This document shows, one piece after another, positions 26,052-35,752 of a stretch of DNA of 64,000 nucleotides. Numbering within the stretch: position 1 is the stretch's first letter; every line of letters starts with the position of its first letter. The notes beneath the pieces were generated by a model that worked only from the letters and a program-made list of their open reading frames with translations, was not told where the DNA came from and made no database searches. Made by a program: the position numbers and the translations under genes. The DNA comes from an uncultured Lactobacillus sp. (lineage in GTDB: Bacteria > Bacillota > Bacilli > Lactobacillales > Lactobacillaceae): contig CALNAK010000019.1 of NCBI GenBank assembly GCA_937874185.1, forward strand, positions 62,001 through 126,000, read 5' to 3'.

Positions 26052-27104
26052 ATGAATACTAAAGCTAATAATAGAAAACGTGATAGTCGTTTTGAATTGT
26101 TAAGAATAATAGCTATTCTGATGGTGGTCCTAAGTCATTTTGATCTTTTTGGACAAGAATTTAGGTTAAAGGGAGATGTTAGTTTATCAACTCTGGTTGG
26201 TTCAAAAATATTTATAATATATGGGCAACTAGGAGTGGATTTGTTTGTTCTAATTACAGGATATTTTCTTGGTAAAAGAATACCAACGGTTAAACAATCT
26301 ATCAATAGATCTTGGAAGATATGGGGAGAAATGTTTTTTTATACAGTCTGTTTATTTATCATATTTGTTGTGTGTAAGGGACAATTTCTAGGAATAAAAA
26401 CTCTTGTTGTGTCAATATTTCCATTTACATTTTCTGTATATTGGTTTGTAACATCGTATATAATGTTAATACTGTTACTACCATTCATAAATTTGATGAT
26501 TAATAAATTGAATAGGAAACAATTTGTGATTTTGATTTTAATATCAGTGATATTTAATGATTTACTTCCGTTAGTTCGTAATTATAACTCAACAAACGAA
26601 CGTGGATTAGGAGTGATATTGACTGCCTATCTAATAGGAGCCTATATAAGTATTTTTGAGGTAAAATTAAAACATAAAATATTATACTTGACATTATGGT
26701 TATTTATGATGTATTTGATAATGTTTGCTTTTACTGCTTTTTGGGGACCAAGCAGAGGAAAGGGTATTGCTGTTAGTATATTTGCCTTAGTGCCAGCTAT
26801 CTTAATTTTCTTGATAGCATCTGATACAAAACCATTTTATAATAGTCTAATTAATAAGTTGGCATCAACGGTATTTGCGGGGTACCTCATTACAGAATAT
26901 CCACCAATGCGTACTTGGCTTTGGAAATTTTTAAGCTTTTCAAATATACAAAATAGTTTTGTTGCGGCATTACTTGGACTAATCTCAGTCATGTTTATTC
27001 TATTCGTAATTGTATTTATTATTGATTCAATAAGGCAGAAAATATTTAAAGTTTGTCATGTAGATGAGTTTCCAGATTATATATATAATAAGATATTTGA
27101 TTAA
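26052..27104 (+). CDS. Acyltransferase family 3 membrane protein
   Basis: The 350-aa protein has about ten membrane helices and the acyltransferase-3 start RFELLRIIAILMVVLSHF, containing the arginine and histidine conserved in this group. Members such as OafA and WecH transfer acyl (often acetyl) groups to cell-surface sugars. It is monocistronic, with terminators on both sides. The acceptor cannot be inferred, but polysaccharide, WxL lectin and teichoic-acid-type genes lie nearby. Confidence 0.85.
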   Translation: MNTKANNRKRDSRFELLRIIAILMVVLSHFDLFGQEFRLKGDVSLSTLVGSKIFIIYGQLGVDLFVLITGYFLGKRIPTVKQSINRSWKIWGEMFFYTVCLFIIFVVCKGQFLGIKTLVVSIFPFTFSVYWFVTSYIMLILLLPFINLMINKLNRKQFVILILISVIFNDLLPLVRNYNSTNERGLGVILTAYLIGAYISIFEVKLKHKILYLTLWLFMMYLIMFAFTAFWGPSRGKGIAVSIFALVPAILIFLIASDTKPFYNSLINKLASTVFAGYLITEYPPMRTWLWKFLSFSNIQNSFVAALLGLISVMFILFVIVFIIDSIRQKIFKVCHVDEFPDYIYNKIFD

Positions 27105-27113
27105 ATGGAAAAA

Positions 27114-27144
27114 AGAGCAGAAAGTAAAATTTCCGCTCTTTTTT
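27114..27144 (+). terminator. Terminator of the acyltransferase gene
   Basis: AGAGCAGAAA and TTTCCGCTCT pair with one mismatch and are followed by TTTTTTG. The inner stem and loop match the terminator at 25931, suggesting a copied hairpin. Confidence 0.85.
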
Positions 27145-27157
27145 GTCCTCTGAAAAA

Positions 27158-27202
27158 CAAAAAAGCACTCCAAATCATCCAGACAGATGAATCAGAGTAC
27201 TC
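27158..27202 (-). terminator. Terminator of the EcsC-like gene
   Basis: On the minus strand an imperfect stem from AGTACTC...TTCATC to GATGAT...GAGTGCT is followed by TTTTTTGTTTTTC. Confidence 0.6.
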
Positions 27203-27207
27203 ACATA

Positions 27208-27903
27208 TTAAGAAACGATTGAATTAGAAGCTGTTTTATCAATGATTGTTCCATCCCCCATATCAATACCAGCATCGGTAAAAGTTTTTCTAGCTAGTTT
27301 GGCAATTGATCTGGTAGTTATTGTATCAAATGATCCACCAACAACAGCACCCGCAACGGGAACTACTTTTCATAAATTGACAGCATCTTTAGTACCAAAT
27401 TTCGTTACCATTCTAAAGCCAACAGCTTGATTAATTTTAGTTAAAACTGTACCAGGAATTTTTTGCATAACCTTCATGGCTACTTTGTTACCAATAACAA
27501 TTCCTGTTTTTTTCATAATACCTGAAACGGTTGTTCCAGCCAATGTTGCATAAACGAAAGTTTGGACCTGATCACTATTTAAATCATATCCACGAATTAA
27601 TGCTATTGCAGCAATCATTCTCATTTGGAATAGAATCACTGATGAAACATTAGCTGGAATGGTAACGGGCATAGTTAGTACGCCACCGAAACCTGTGACA
27701 AAGCCTGAAGTTGCGGCCTTAGTAGTTTGATAATTAACCAATTTATTGATGGCTGTTTCACTATCATACTTAGATAAGTAATCATCAACCAATTCGTTAA
27801 TATCCTTTTGGCCGGGTAAACCCGTAAGTGTCTTGTCATAAGCATAATCCAATGTTTGCATCATCTTATTTTGAGTAATAGTTGTTTCTTTATTTTTTGT
27901 CAT
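27208..27903 (-). pseudogene. EcsC-like protein interrupted by an in-frame TGA
   Basis: The frame opens at ATG 27903 and runs 177 codons to TGA at 27372-27370. It then continues in the same frame for another 53 codons to TAA at 27208. The continuation reads KVVPVAGAVVGGSFDT and later SIAKLARKTFTDAGI, which looks like authentic coding sequence. The stop stands where glycine (GGA) is expected in VNL-G-KVVPV. The first part has EcsC-family features (helical start, glycine-rich GFVTGFGGVLTMPVTI segment near membranes). A single G-to-T change would explain it. The function of the family is poorly known, and the truncated product may be inactive. Confidence 0.8.
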
Positions 27904-27978
27904 ATGAAATTGTCCCCCACAATATATAAGTTATATTACTCAAGATGTTTTGAACTATCAATCTTTATATTTAATTAC

Positions 27979-30900
27979 CTATAAACTCTCAGTCAAATCC
28001 CAGAATATCCAACCTTGATATTGCCCAGCACGTGGCAAGCTGTCGGCCCGCAGCAAGATTCCTTCGTCTGAATCCCAATCGTCACTGATGTCGTCCACGT
28101 TGACTTTTGAATTGTCGTATTCGTTATCACTTCTGGCAATTTCTGGATTGGTCTTCAAACTAGTGGCGAGGTTATTCTCATCAATATAAGACATGGACAA
28201 ATTCGATGGCTCCAAAGTATTATCCTGGGCCTGATAGTCCAAGTTGCCACTCTGAGCATTGAGGGTCCAACGTGATTTGTAGCTGGTTACACTTAAATCC
28301 CAATCGCCGGAACGACTAATATATCCCGGAGTGAAGGTTCTCGGATTGACAGTTTGAAATTCATAATCGTCGAATTCCAGTTCTAACGCCTTAGGCAACA
28401 CTTTTACGTTGAAAGTCTGAGAGTTAGTTTTTCTACCATATGGATCCGTGAAGTAGACCGTCACTTGATAGATTTCCTTGTCCTCAGTCAGTCCCAATTG
28501 ACCGCCGGGGATGTCGAAGGTCATGTCGAAAGGAGCGGATTGTACCTCAGTTGGCGAGTTAATCTTCAAATTAATATCGTCGCCATCATCCACCTGGAAA
28601 ACACCAGTTAGGTCGGGAGAATTCAAAGTGTATTCACCATTGTAGTCGAAGTCCATAGGGAAATTAATGTCACCGTTCGCACCAATGACCGTAATATCGG
28701 TAGCTTGTTGCGTAATCGTCGGTGAAAGTTTCGGCACGTTGATAACGACTACCGTTTCAGCACTCGCATATGAACCGTCTTGAACTGTGATTTTAACAGT
28801 ATTCTTACCCTCGGCTAAAACATTATCTGCCGCTGGTTCTTTGAGATAATCTTCCAGACTTTGATCCAACTTCCTATCATAAGCAACTGGTTTCAAACCA
28901 ATATCAATAGTGCCATCAATAATTTTGTCAGTTTGGGTAATTTCTCGAACAGTCCCGTCTTCATGGGTGATTTCATAAGTCTTGGTAATTTCGTTGCTCT
29001 TGAATGCAGCACCATCATCGTAACCGTAGCTACCAGTGAGGTCGACAGGTTGATTGTCAGTTACGTCAATCACGTCGTCGCCTGGTGTAACAATCAGTTG
29101 ACTGTCAATAACGTTGATGTCATAGATGATTGTGTTTGATGCACGTTTTTTAGAATCGGTGAGGTAAACTTCAACTTTATTGTTGCCGGGCTCGAGTGAA
29201 CCAGCAGCGATTTTCAAAGAAAAGTCTTGTGTTAATGCGTCCTTAACTGAATCAACTTTCGGATCATCTTTGCCTTGAGTCTCTGGATCATTCTCATTCG
29301 TGACGGTTATATGGGCTTGAAGTTCTTTGCCGTCAAATGCGGTTTTTCTGATGTAATTGGCTATACCGGTGAGGTTGACGTCATCTTTAGTAGTAACTGT
29401 TTGCGACTGTGACTTTTTGTCAGCGGTAATATTTAATTTTTCATTATCAATAATAAATCCAAAACTCATAACGTCATCATTATAGAAGTCACTCTTGTAG
29501 GATGTGTGTTCTGGATTGACGGTTGTGGAGGTTAGTTCGTCACTAGCTGGTGCTTGAGCGGTTCCATAAATTTTAATGGTAAAATTCTTGTTTCCATCGT
29601 ACAAGGCGCCGAGTTCGAGGTTAACTGATTGAACGTCTTGTCCTTTGGCATTTTGGCTGGTGAATAATTCGTCGGCGGTAATATAAGTGACTTTGTCGGG
29701 ATTGTCGGCATAATGAACTTCACCAATATGTCCGTCTGCATCATTTTCATAGAGCACGTGTTGCGGCAATTGCAGGTGAGCGGTGATTGGACCGGTACCG
29801 TTCAGACCAGATTTGTAGGTTAAGTCATAGGAGAAAGTTAAACGGTCGCCATCGCCTACGGTATAGTCCGTGGCTGATTCCCCGGTATTCTTTTTATCCA
29901 AATCTTTGATATTATGTTTTTGAGTTTCATCATAAAGTGATGATTCTGTTTCCATGTCAGCGAGGGCAGGGATTTTTTCAATAACTAAAGCATTGATTCC
30001 GAATTCAGAACCTAGTGAGCCGGTCGAACTAGTGAATCCCCAACGAATCTTAGTTTGTCCAGGACTCAAATTAAATTTAGCTAAATCAATTTGAATTTTA
30101 CTATCTTGGTCTCTAGGACGTTTGTCCCATTGTGAATAAGGCTTGATAGTTCCGTCAGATAGTCGGTCGTTATAGGTGTAGTTGATGTAGGGATGATTTG
30201 GGTCAGCTGAATTAGGTGTATAGGTAAAGAGAAAATGATGCCAACCATCTTTTCCAGTATTACCAGTATCAGAATCATAACCGCCAATTGTGGCGTTCTT
30301 GATAACATTTTTGTGATGCATTCCCCAGAAATAATGAATAAGGTACATCATTGTACCATAAGTATCTGATTCCCCAGGATAGCCCCATGCAACATGTTGC
30401 CCTTTAGTTTCTAAGGTATTGTTAGCATCATCGAGACCATCAAACAAATCATCAGTAGAGTGGTCGTTAATAGAACCATCATCATTCCGTGATGCAGAAT
30501 TTCTAAAGGCGTCAAACTCCAAAGCAAAACTATTTTGAATTGCAGAATTAGACAGAGAAGATGATTCTGTTGCAGTTGCGGGTGAGGCAGTAGCACCCCA
30601 GACACCCATAGATTCACCAAAAGCTGCTTTATTGATAGCAGGACTAATTACCCCTAAACCAAATTTGGGTTTATCATACCGTCCAATAGCATTGATACCA
30701 TTGGCATCATTTTGTAAGACCAAGGAAATACCATCACCGGAAACATTAAATTCTGGTCCAACATAGAGCCAACCAGAAATGGTCTGCTCCTTAGTCAAAT
30801 CAAAGTAGTTATAATCCTTTGAAGCATCTTTTGGATTAACCTTAGTTCCCCAAATTGACGAAACTTGTTTCTCACCATTAGTCATTTGGATAATGTCAAC

Positions 30901-31143
30901 TGGATAGGAATTGCCATTACCGGCTGTATGAATCTGGACTGAATTGTTAACTGTTTCGGTTCCAGAGTAGGAACTTGGGTATTCAAAAAAATCACCCAAC
31001 TTGATACCGTTTGGTGCTGCCTGTAGGACATCTTCATTTGATGGTAAGGCGTGAACGGTTTCTGATTGCGCAAAAAAAGTAACCAACGACAAAAAGAACA
31101 TAATTAACAATAATAAATTACGTTTGACCCCTAAATTTCTCAT
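27979..31143 (-). CDS. Second large WxL-domain lectin-like surface protein
   Basis: The 1054-aa protein resembles the 1160-aa protein at 9.8 kb in length, order and sequence. It has a signal peptide ending TVHA (residues 1-32), an L-type lectin region (DGISLVLQND, then FALEFDAFRN and KIRWGFTSSTG), and beta-rich modules with DYTVGDGDRLTFSYDL, a C-terminal DUF5011-like part and a WxL domain with W959-T-L and W1048-D-L. It should be secreted and bound to the cell wall by the WxL domain. The start at 31143 follows a GAGG site. The higher GC of this gene compared with its paralogue may reflect separate ancestry. Confidence 0.87.
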   Translation of the reverse strand: MRNLGVKRNLLLLIMFFLSLVTFFAQSETVHALPSNEDVLQAAPNGIKLGDFFEYPSSYSGTETVNNSVQIHTAGNGNSYPVDIIQMTNGEKQVSSIWGTKVNPKDASKDYNYFDLTKEQTISGWLYVGPEFNVSGDGISLVLQNDANGINAIGRYDKPKFGLGVISPAINKAAFGESMGVWGATASPATATESSSLSNSAIQNSFALEFDAFRNSASRNDDGSINDHSTDDLFDGLDDANNTLETKGQHVAWGYPGESDTYGTMMYLIHYFWGMHHKNVIKNATIGGYDSDTGNTGKDGWHHFLFTYTPNSADPNHPYINYTYNDRLSDGTIKPYSQWDKRPRDQDSKIQIDLAKFNLSPGQTKIRWGFTSSTGSLGSEFGINALVIEKIPALADMETESSLYDETQKHNIKDLDKKNTGESATDYTVGDGDRLTFSYDLTYKSGLNGTGPITAHLQLPQHVLYENDADGHIGEVHYADNPDKVTYITADELFTSQNAKGQDVQSVNLELGALYDGNKNFTIKIYGTAQAPASDELTSTTVNPEHTSYKSDFYNDDVMSFGFIIDNEKLNITADKKSQSQTVTTKDDVNLTGIANYIRKTAFDGKELQAHITVTNENDPETQGKDDPKVDSVKDALTQDFSLKIAAGSLEPGNNKVEVYLTDSKKRASNTIIYDINVIDSQLIVTPGDDVIDVTDNQPVDLTGSYGYDDGAAFKSNEITKTYEITHEDGTVREITQTDKIIDGTIDIGLKPVAYDRKLDQSLEDYLKEPAADNVLAEGKNTVKITVQDGSYASAETVVVINVPKLSPTITQQATDITVIGANGDINFPMDFDYNGEYTLNSPDLTGVFQVDDGDDINLKINSPTEVQSAPFDMTFDIPGGQLGLTEDKEIYQVTVYFTDPYGRKTNSQTFNVKVLPKALELEFDDYEFQTVNPRTFTPGYISRSGDWDLSVTSYKSRWTLNAQSGNLDYQAQDNTLEPSNLSMSYIDENNLATSLKTNPEIARSDNEYDNSKVNVDDISDDWDSDEGILLRADSLPRAGQYQGWIFWDLTESL

Positions 31144-31372
31144 GCTTAGCCTCGCTTTGGAGAATTAGTATATTTAAATGTAACCCCTTACACTATAGTT
31201 TACAGGATATATATGTTCTTATCCACATAATATAAGTAGATTAATAAACTGGACAAAAAAAGGGTGTATTCCGATATAGTAAATTCGAAATACACTATAT
31301 ATTTTAGGTGTTCGTTTGACTTCTATATTTGTATCGAGCCATATATAATGTGAGAAAAGAGGATGAGTGAAA

Positions 31373-32305
31373 TTAATGGGGTAATCGTTCCAGTATGGCA
31401 TTATGAATAATTGTTTGATAAACACGAGAATCTATTTGAGGATATGTTATCGCAAGTAATATGTATCCCTTATTTTCAGCAAAATTTTTCTTTAGTGTAT
31501 CTTTCCAGCATTGATATTTAAAGTTTTTTTCGGTTTGTTGAAAATATGAAGTAAACTCCAAGTGTTGATTACCCTGAACCTCAATGAGTATTTTATAATC
31601 AGTAAGTTCAAAATCATATGGTAATTGTCTTTTCGTAATTGGATTTTGACAAAATAGTGTTTGTCGTTGAACAACAAAATTTATATTCCTGCTTTCGAGA
31701 AAACGATGAATAATTAATTCACCAGATGATACAGATGACATGCAATGATGGTTGAATTTTGAATTTTTGAATTCCTCAAATCCACAAACAAAATCTGATT
31801 CGCACATTCGACATCTGACAAAGATTTTAGGATCTCTATAAATACCTCGTACTGATATCAATTCAAACTTTAGATTTTTTCTTTTAGAAAATTCCTTTTG
31901 TAAGTATGGGAACGAATCAATAGTTAATTTTTTCTTATCCAGTTGCACATCTGATTTCTGTTTTTCCATTGCATTTTTCTTTAATTCTCTACGTTCACTT
32001 TTTCGTTCATTACGACTTTTTCTTGGCAAAAATGTCCAATAGTCGTAGGGATGTTCTGAAATCCACGCGAGTACAATTTTGGGTTCATATGAATTAACGA
32101 TATTTTTCATTATATAAATTAGGCTATTTTGGGTTAATACCTTGTACTTTGATTTAATTATTCTTTTAGCTTCCCCGCGGATGCGGGAACAGGAACCACA
32201 TAACAGTCCTTTTTTTCTCATCGGTTGACCACAGATTGTACAAATCTGAACTGTATCGTATGTACGCTGTTTTTTTTGCTTCTTTTTCCCTTTATTAGTT
32301 TTCAT
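31373..32305 (-). CDS. Zinc-ribbon protein with PD-(D/E)XK-like nuclease region
   Basis: The roughly 310-aa protein begins with a very basic segment, then a zinc knuckle C-T-I-C...C-G-S-C, a long charged helix, and a second CRMC pair. The C-terminal third has SSGELIIHRFLESRNINF, LPYDFEL, ILIEVQGNQH, and a lysine eight residues after WKD. This is the E..D..ExQ..K layout of PD-(D/E)XK or Vsr-like nucleases that recur in phage and selfish elements. No strong ribosome site supports either ATG (32305 or 32329). It stands alone between the WxL lectin and the purine permease. It could be a homing-type or restriction-type nuclease; I do not recognise a named family. Confidence 0.6.
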   Translation of the reverse strand: MKTNKGKKKQKKQRTYDTVQICTICGQPMRKKGLLCGSCSRIRGEAKRIIKSKYKVLTQNSLIYIMKNIVNSYEPKIVLAWISEHPYDYWTFLPRKSRNERKSERRELKKNAMEKQKSDVQLDKKKLTIDSFPYLQKEFSKRKNLKFELISVRGIYRDPKIFVRCRMCESDFVCGFEEFKNSKFNHHCMSSVSSGELIIHRFLESRNINFVVQRQTLFCQNPITKRQLPYDFELTDYKILIEVQGNQHLEFTSYFQQTEKNFKYQCWKDTLKKNFAENKGYILLAITYPQIDSRVYQTIIHNAILERLPH

Positions 32306-32445
32306 AATTAAATAGTAGCGTATTATCAAATTTAGTGCATTTCATTTTTACTACTAACAAAATATATTAGTAATATCTTCAGATTGTCACATGTTGTAAT
32401 AGTGACGAAATATGCTAAACATAGAATAAGATATATTTAAGAATC

Positions 32446-32491
32446 GAAAAGGCTGCACAGACTGAAACTCTTCAGTTTGTACAACCTTTTC
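32446..32491 (-). terminator. Terminator after the purine permease
   Basis: GAAAAGG and CCTTTTC close a long stem with inner ACTGAA/TTCAGT. T- and A-rich flanks allow function on the minus strand. Confidence 0.75.
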
Positions 32492-32522
32492 AATTAGAAT
32501 CTACTTCTTTGTTAATGTAAAA

Positions 32523-33860
32523 TTATTTTCCAGGTAAAACATTAATAATATAAAGCAAGACTACAAAGACGAAGAACAAGACGTACATAACTGGTGTGAT
32601 TTCCTTTCTTCTACCAGCTGCCATCATTGTTAGTGGGTAGAAGAGGATTCCGAAAGCAAATCCATAAGAAATGTTATAAGTAAGTGGCATACCAACGATT
32701 GTTAAGAAAGCTGGCATGGCAATTTCAAATTTAGTCCAGTCAATTTGTTTCATTGATTGTGCCATCAAAATACCAACGATGATCAAGACTGGTGCGGTGA
32801 TATTTGAAGTAACGATTGTTAGTAATGGTGAGAAGAACATTGCTAGTGCGAAGAGGATACTTACGACTAGGGATGTTAATCCCGTTCTACCACCAACGGC
32901 GATACCAGCAGATGATTCAACGTATGCTGCAGTTGGAGTTGTACCCATGATTGAACCACCAACCATTGAAATTGAATCAGCCATTAAAGCTTTACCGATA
33001 CGTGGCATTTTGTTATCTTTCATGAATCCAGCTTGTTCAGCCAATCCAATCAAGGTACCAGCTGTATCAAAGAACGCTACCAGTAAGAAGACGAGGACAA
33101 CTGCCCATAGTTGTGGGTTCGCTAGATCTGGCAAGTGTGCAATTCCGACACCAAATGTTGGTTTCATACTTGGAATTGTTGAAACGATTTGTTTAGGGAA
33201 TGGAATTAATTTTGTAACAAGTCCTAAGATTGTTGTTAAAACCATACCAATGAAGATTGAACCGGGAACTTTCTTAGCCATCAATAGGCCAGTGACGATT
33301 AGTCCAAAAATTGTTAACCAAGTAGTTGGAACTGTAAGTGATCCCATAGTAACTAAGGTTGATTTACTACCAACGACTAGTCCACCACCTTGAAGTCCAA
33401 CAAAGGCGATGAAAAGTCCGATACCAGAAGCCATTGCTAATTTTAAATCATGTGGGATTGAATCAATAACAATTTCACGTAATTTAACTACAGAGATAAG
33501 TAAGAAAAGAATACTGGACATGAATACTCCAGCCATAGCTGTTTGCCAAGGAATACCCATAGCTAGAACAACTGAATAAGTGAAGAAGGCATTGTCACCA
33601 AGACCTGGAGCGATGGCAATTGGATAGTTAGCTAAGAATGCCATCAACAGAGAACCAAGAATTGCGGATAGTGCAGTAGCTGTAAAAACAGCACCTTTGT
33701 TCATTCCAGCGACCCCTAGAACCTGCGGATTAACGAATAAAATGTAGGCCATTGATACAAAAGTTGTAAGTCCGGCTAAAACCTCACGTCTAACAGTCGT
33801 GTTGGCTTCTTTAAGATGGAATAATTTCTCTATAAAACTAAGATTTGTACTTGAGTCCAC
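32523..33860 (-). CDS. Guanine/hypoxanthine permease, AzgA/PbuG type
   Basis: The 445-aa permease has about 12-14 helices and the AzgA-type NCS2 signature: an N-terminal VRREVLAGLTTFVSMAYIL with NPQVLG, FLANYPIAIAPGLGDNAFF, and FFDTAGTLIGLAEQAG. It imports purine bases with protons. The GTG start at 33860 follows AGGGGG at seven bases. A PurBox lies about 100 bp upstream and no purine riboswitch aptamer is visible, so control is probably by the PurR protein. Confidence 0.93.
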   Translation of the reverse strand: MDSSTNLSFIEKLFHLKEANTTVRREVLAGLTTFVSMAYILFVNPQVLGVAGMNKGAVFTATALSAILGSLLMAFLANYPIAIAPGLGDNAFFTYSVVLAMGIPWQTAMAGVFMSSILFLLISVVKLREIVIDSIPHDLKLAMASGIGLFIAFVGLQGGGLVVGSKSTLVTMGSLTVPTTWLTIFGLIVTGLLMAKKVPGSIFIGMVLTTILGLVTKLIPFPKQIVSTIPSMKPTFGVGIAHLPDLANPQLWAVVLVFLLVAFFDTAGTLIGLAEQAGFMKDNKMPRIGKALMADSISMVGGSIMGTTPTAAYVESSAGIAVGGRTGLTSLVVSILFALAMFFSPLLTIVTSNITAPVLIIVGILMAQSMKQIDWTKFEIAMPAFLTIVGMPLTYNISYGFAFGILFYPLTMMAAGRRKEITPVMYVLFFVFVVLLYIINVLPGK

Positions 33861-33959
33861 GATGTAACCCCCTAAAGTTAATTTGTTTACTTAGAAAGTA
33901 TTACAGATATCATCAAAAAATACAAGTAAAACACGATTATTAATTGTATACATTTGTAT

Positions 33960-33972
33960 AATGTTCGGTAAA
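33960..33972 (-). promoter_or_regulatory. PurBox upstream of the purine permease
   Basis: The minus strand reads TTTACCGAACATT, matching the Gram-positive PurR box AWWWCCGAACWWT at 12 of 13 positions. Only one copy is seen. Confidence 0.7.
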
Positions 33973-34040
33973 ATGATTAATTTACTATTATTTTAATAAT
34001 TAAATATATTGATTGAAAGTAAAATTACGAACGACACACA

Positions 34041-34079
34041 AAAAGAGGCCCTTCGTCAAAATTGTGAAAGGCCTCTTTT
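34041..34079. terminator. Terminator between permease leader and oxidoreductase gene
   Basis: AAAAGAGGCC and GGCCTCTTTT flank a 19-nt loop that can pair further (CTTCG/TGAAAG). It is suited to ending the oxidoreductase transcript on the minus strand. Confidence 0.75.
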
Positions 34080-34108
34080 CAAGGTACAGTTAATTCTGTT
34101 TTCAAAAA

Positions 34109-34750
34109 CTATCTAAAGATATCCTCTTCGGGTTCGTCACCACTAGCAAAAGTATATTCCTTGCCAATTGTTGAAGGTGTTTGAATGATCAACGCAATCG
34201 ACTTAGCAACGTCAACTCGAGGGATACTACCAGATTCGTTTGTATCGAGTAACTTAACTTTTCCCGTACCATCTTCATCGGTTAAAGCACCGGGATGGAT
34301 AATTGTGTAATCGAGATTAGTACCACGCAAGTGGTCGTCGGCGTAATGCTTAGCAATCATGTATGGTCTGATACCAGAAGCTTCCCACTTGCTACGAGTA
34401 TCGCTGAAGAGTGAGCTGACCATGATGTAACGTTTGATACCAATTGCCTCAGCCACCATCATTGTCTTGATAGCACCGTCGAGATCAATTTCAATCGTCT
34501 TGTCGTAACCAGCACCACCGGCACCAGCAGAGAAGACTAGTACATCAGCACCAGAAGCCTCAATTGAATTTTTAATATCATCAAGTGACGCAGTTAAATC
34601 AATATATTGAGTTTCAATATTATTTTCATTGTAGGCCTTGATCTGTTCTTGACTACGCAATCCAGCAACAAAATCAATATTCCTCGACTGTAATTCCCCG
34701 ATTAGTAGCTGCCCAACTTTACCGTGAGCACCAATAATAAGAACTTTCAT
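34109..34750 (-). CDS. NAD(P)-binding atypical SDR family protein
   Basis: The roughly 213-aa protein has a Rossmann start KVLIIGAHGKVGQLLI (GxxGxxG), an acidic strand after VAGLR, the segment DVLVFSAGAGG, and RYIMVSSLFSD with the SDR serine. A tyrosine/lysine pair follows in RPYMIAKHYADD. It belongs to the YwnB/NmrA-like atypical SDR group, whose substrates are mostly unknown. AGGAGG lies 10 bases before ATG 34750. GTG 34756 is only four bases from that site and less likely. Confidence 0.85.
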   Translation of the reverse strand: MKVLIIGAHGKVGQLLIGELQSRNIDFVAGLRSQEQIKAYNENNIETQYIDLTASLDDIKNSIEASGADVLVFSAGAGGAGYDKTIEIDLDGAIKTMMVAEAIGIKRYIMVSSLFSDTRSKWEASGIRPYMIAKHYADDHLRGTNLDYTIIHPGALTDEDGTGKVKLLDTNESGSIPRVDVAKSIALIIQTPSTIGKEYTFASGDEPEEDIFR

Positions 34751-34857
34751 ATGCACAAAACCTCCTTAGTTAACCATATCGTAGCAACATTTTTTTAATA
34801 TTGCTAGTTATTTGAATTTAATATCCTATATAATAAAATTATATACAAAGGGGACAG

Positions 34858-35625
34858 ATGCTCATGAAGATATTAGGAATTTTGGCATCACATCAAGAAC
34901 ACGGTCTCAATGCCCAGATGCTCGACACTGTTTTGAAAAATGTTGATAGTGGAACAGAGACGGAAACGATTTATCTAGAAAATTATGATATTACACCACA
35001 CAAGTATCATGAAAAGAACGCTGTTTTGGATGAACTATCTGAGAAATTGATGGAAAGTGACGTTTGGGTGTTCGCTGCACCAACGTACTGGCGTGAATTA
35101 TCCGGTGTGCTGAAAGATTTCTTCGACTGCATGCGTCCAAAGTTCGTCTATTTTAAAGAAAATGGCGATACGATACCTGGACAATTTAAGAATAAGCATT
35201 ATTTGAGTATTACATCTTGTTACGTTTCTCCATTAGAGAACTTCCTAACTGGTGTGACCGATGAATCATTCAAGACGATTGATCGAGTTATGTCAGCGGC
35301 TGGAGTCATCAAAACTGGTGAAATAGTTTTGCCTGGAACATTTGGGATGAAAGAATTACCCGATAGTAAAGTAGAACTATGCAAGAAGTATGCGAAGAAG
35401 ATTTCAGTTAAAAAGAGAAAGGATGACTCAACCGTGAAACGATATATTCAATTATTCTTTATGATAGCTGTGATGGCATTAATAACAATGGGGATCCAGT
35501 TGCCATTATCAAGATGGATAGCAGGTAACTTTTGGTTGAATTATGCTAGTTTTACTGTTATTTTCTTTGTTTTGTTGGGTAGTATTTTGCATTTTGTTAC
35601 ATTTGTTAAACATCGTAGAAGGTAG
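34858..35625 (+). CDS. Flavodoxin-like NAD(P)H oxidoreductase with C-terminal membrane helices
   Basis: The 255-aa protein has a flavodoxin/NADPH-dependent FMN reductase fold in residues 1-175 (KILGILASHQEHGLNA, then DVWVFAAPTYWRELSGVLKDF), followed by a basic linker (KKRKDD) and two membrane helices (about 195-215 and 225-248). It probably reduces flavin or quinone-type substrates at the inner face of the membrane. A second ATG at 34864 has better spacing (10 bases) from AGGGG, so the start is uncertain by two codons. It is divergent from the SDR gene. Confidence 0.8.
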   Translation: MLMKILGILASHQEHGLNAQMLDTVLKNVDSGTETETIYLENYDITPHKYHEKNAVLDELSEKLMESDVWVFAAPTYWRELSGVLKDFFDCMRPKFVYFKENGDTIPGQFKNKHYLSITSCYVSPLENFLTGVTDESFKTIDRVMSAAGVIKTGEIVLPGTFGMKELPDSKVELCKKYAKKISVKKRKDDSTVKRYIQLFFMIAVMALITMGIQLPLSRWIAGNFWLNYASFTVIFFVLLGSILHFVTFVKHRRR

Positions 35626-35746
35626 AGAGCGGAAGACAACGTTTAGATTCTGAGCATTTGCCTAAGCTTGAGAATTGCACGCGTGTTTTGCGTGTGATTT
35701 TCAAGGCGTAGCAAAGCACAGGAATCTGTTGTCCGCAGCTCGTTTT
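35626..35746. repeat. Family 2 hairpin repeat, copy F2-3
   Basis: It begins AGAGCGG directly after the TAG stop of the flavodoxin-like gene and ends AGCTCGTTTT. It is close to copy F2-1 and shares TTAGATTCTGAGCATTTGCC. Its inner stem is GAGAATTGCACGC/GCGTGTGATTTTC, with compensatory differences from F2-1. Confidence 0.7.
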
Positions 35747-35752
35747 GGCAAG

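Noticed and set aside
27370..27372. Selenocysteine or recoded TGA
   Set aside because: No selenocysteine insertion signal or known selenoprotein context. A nonsense mutation replacing Gly is simpler.
32716..33393. 225-codon open frame on the plus strand
   Set aside because: It is antisense to the AzgA-type permease, lacks a ribosome site and has low-complexity Ile/Pro/Lys-rich sequence.
33861..34040. Purine riboswitch before the purine permease
   Set aside because: The aptamer core is missing, while a PurR box is present.
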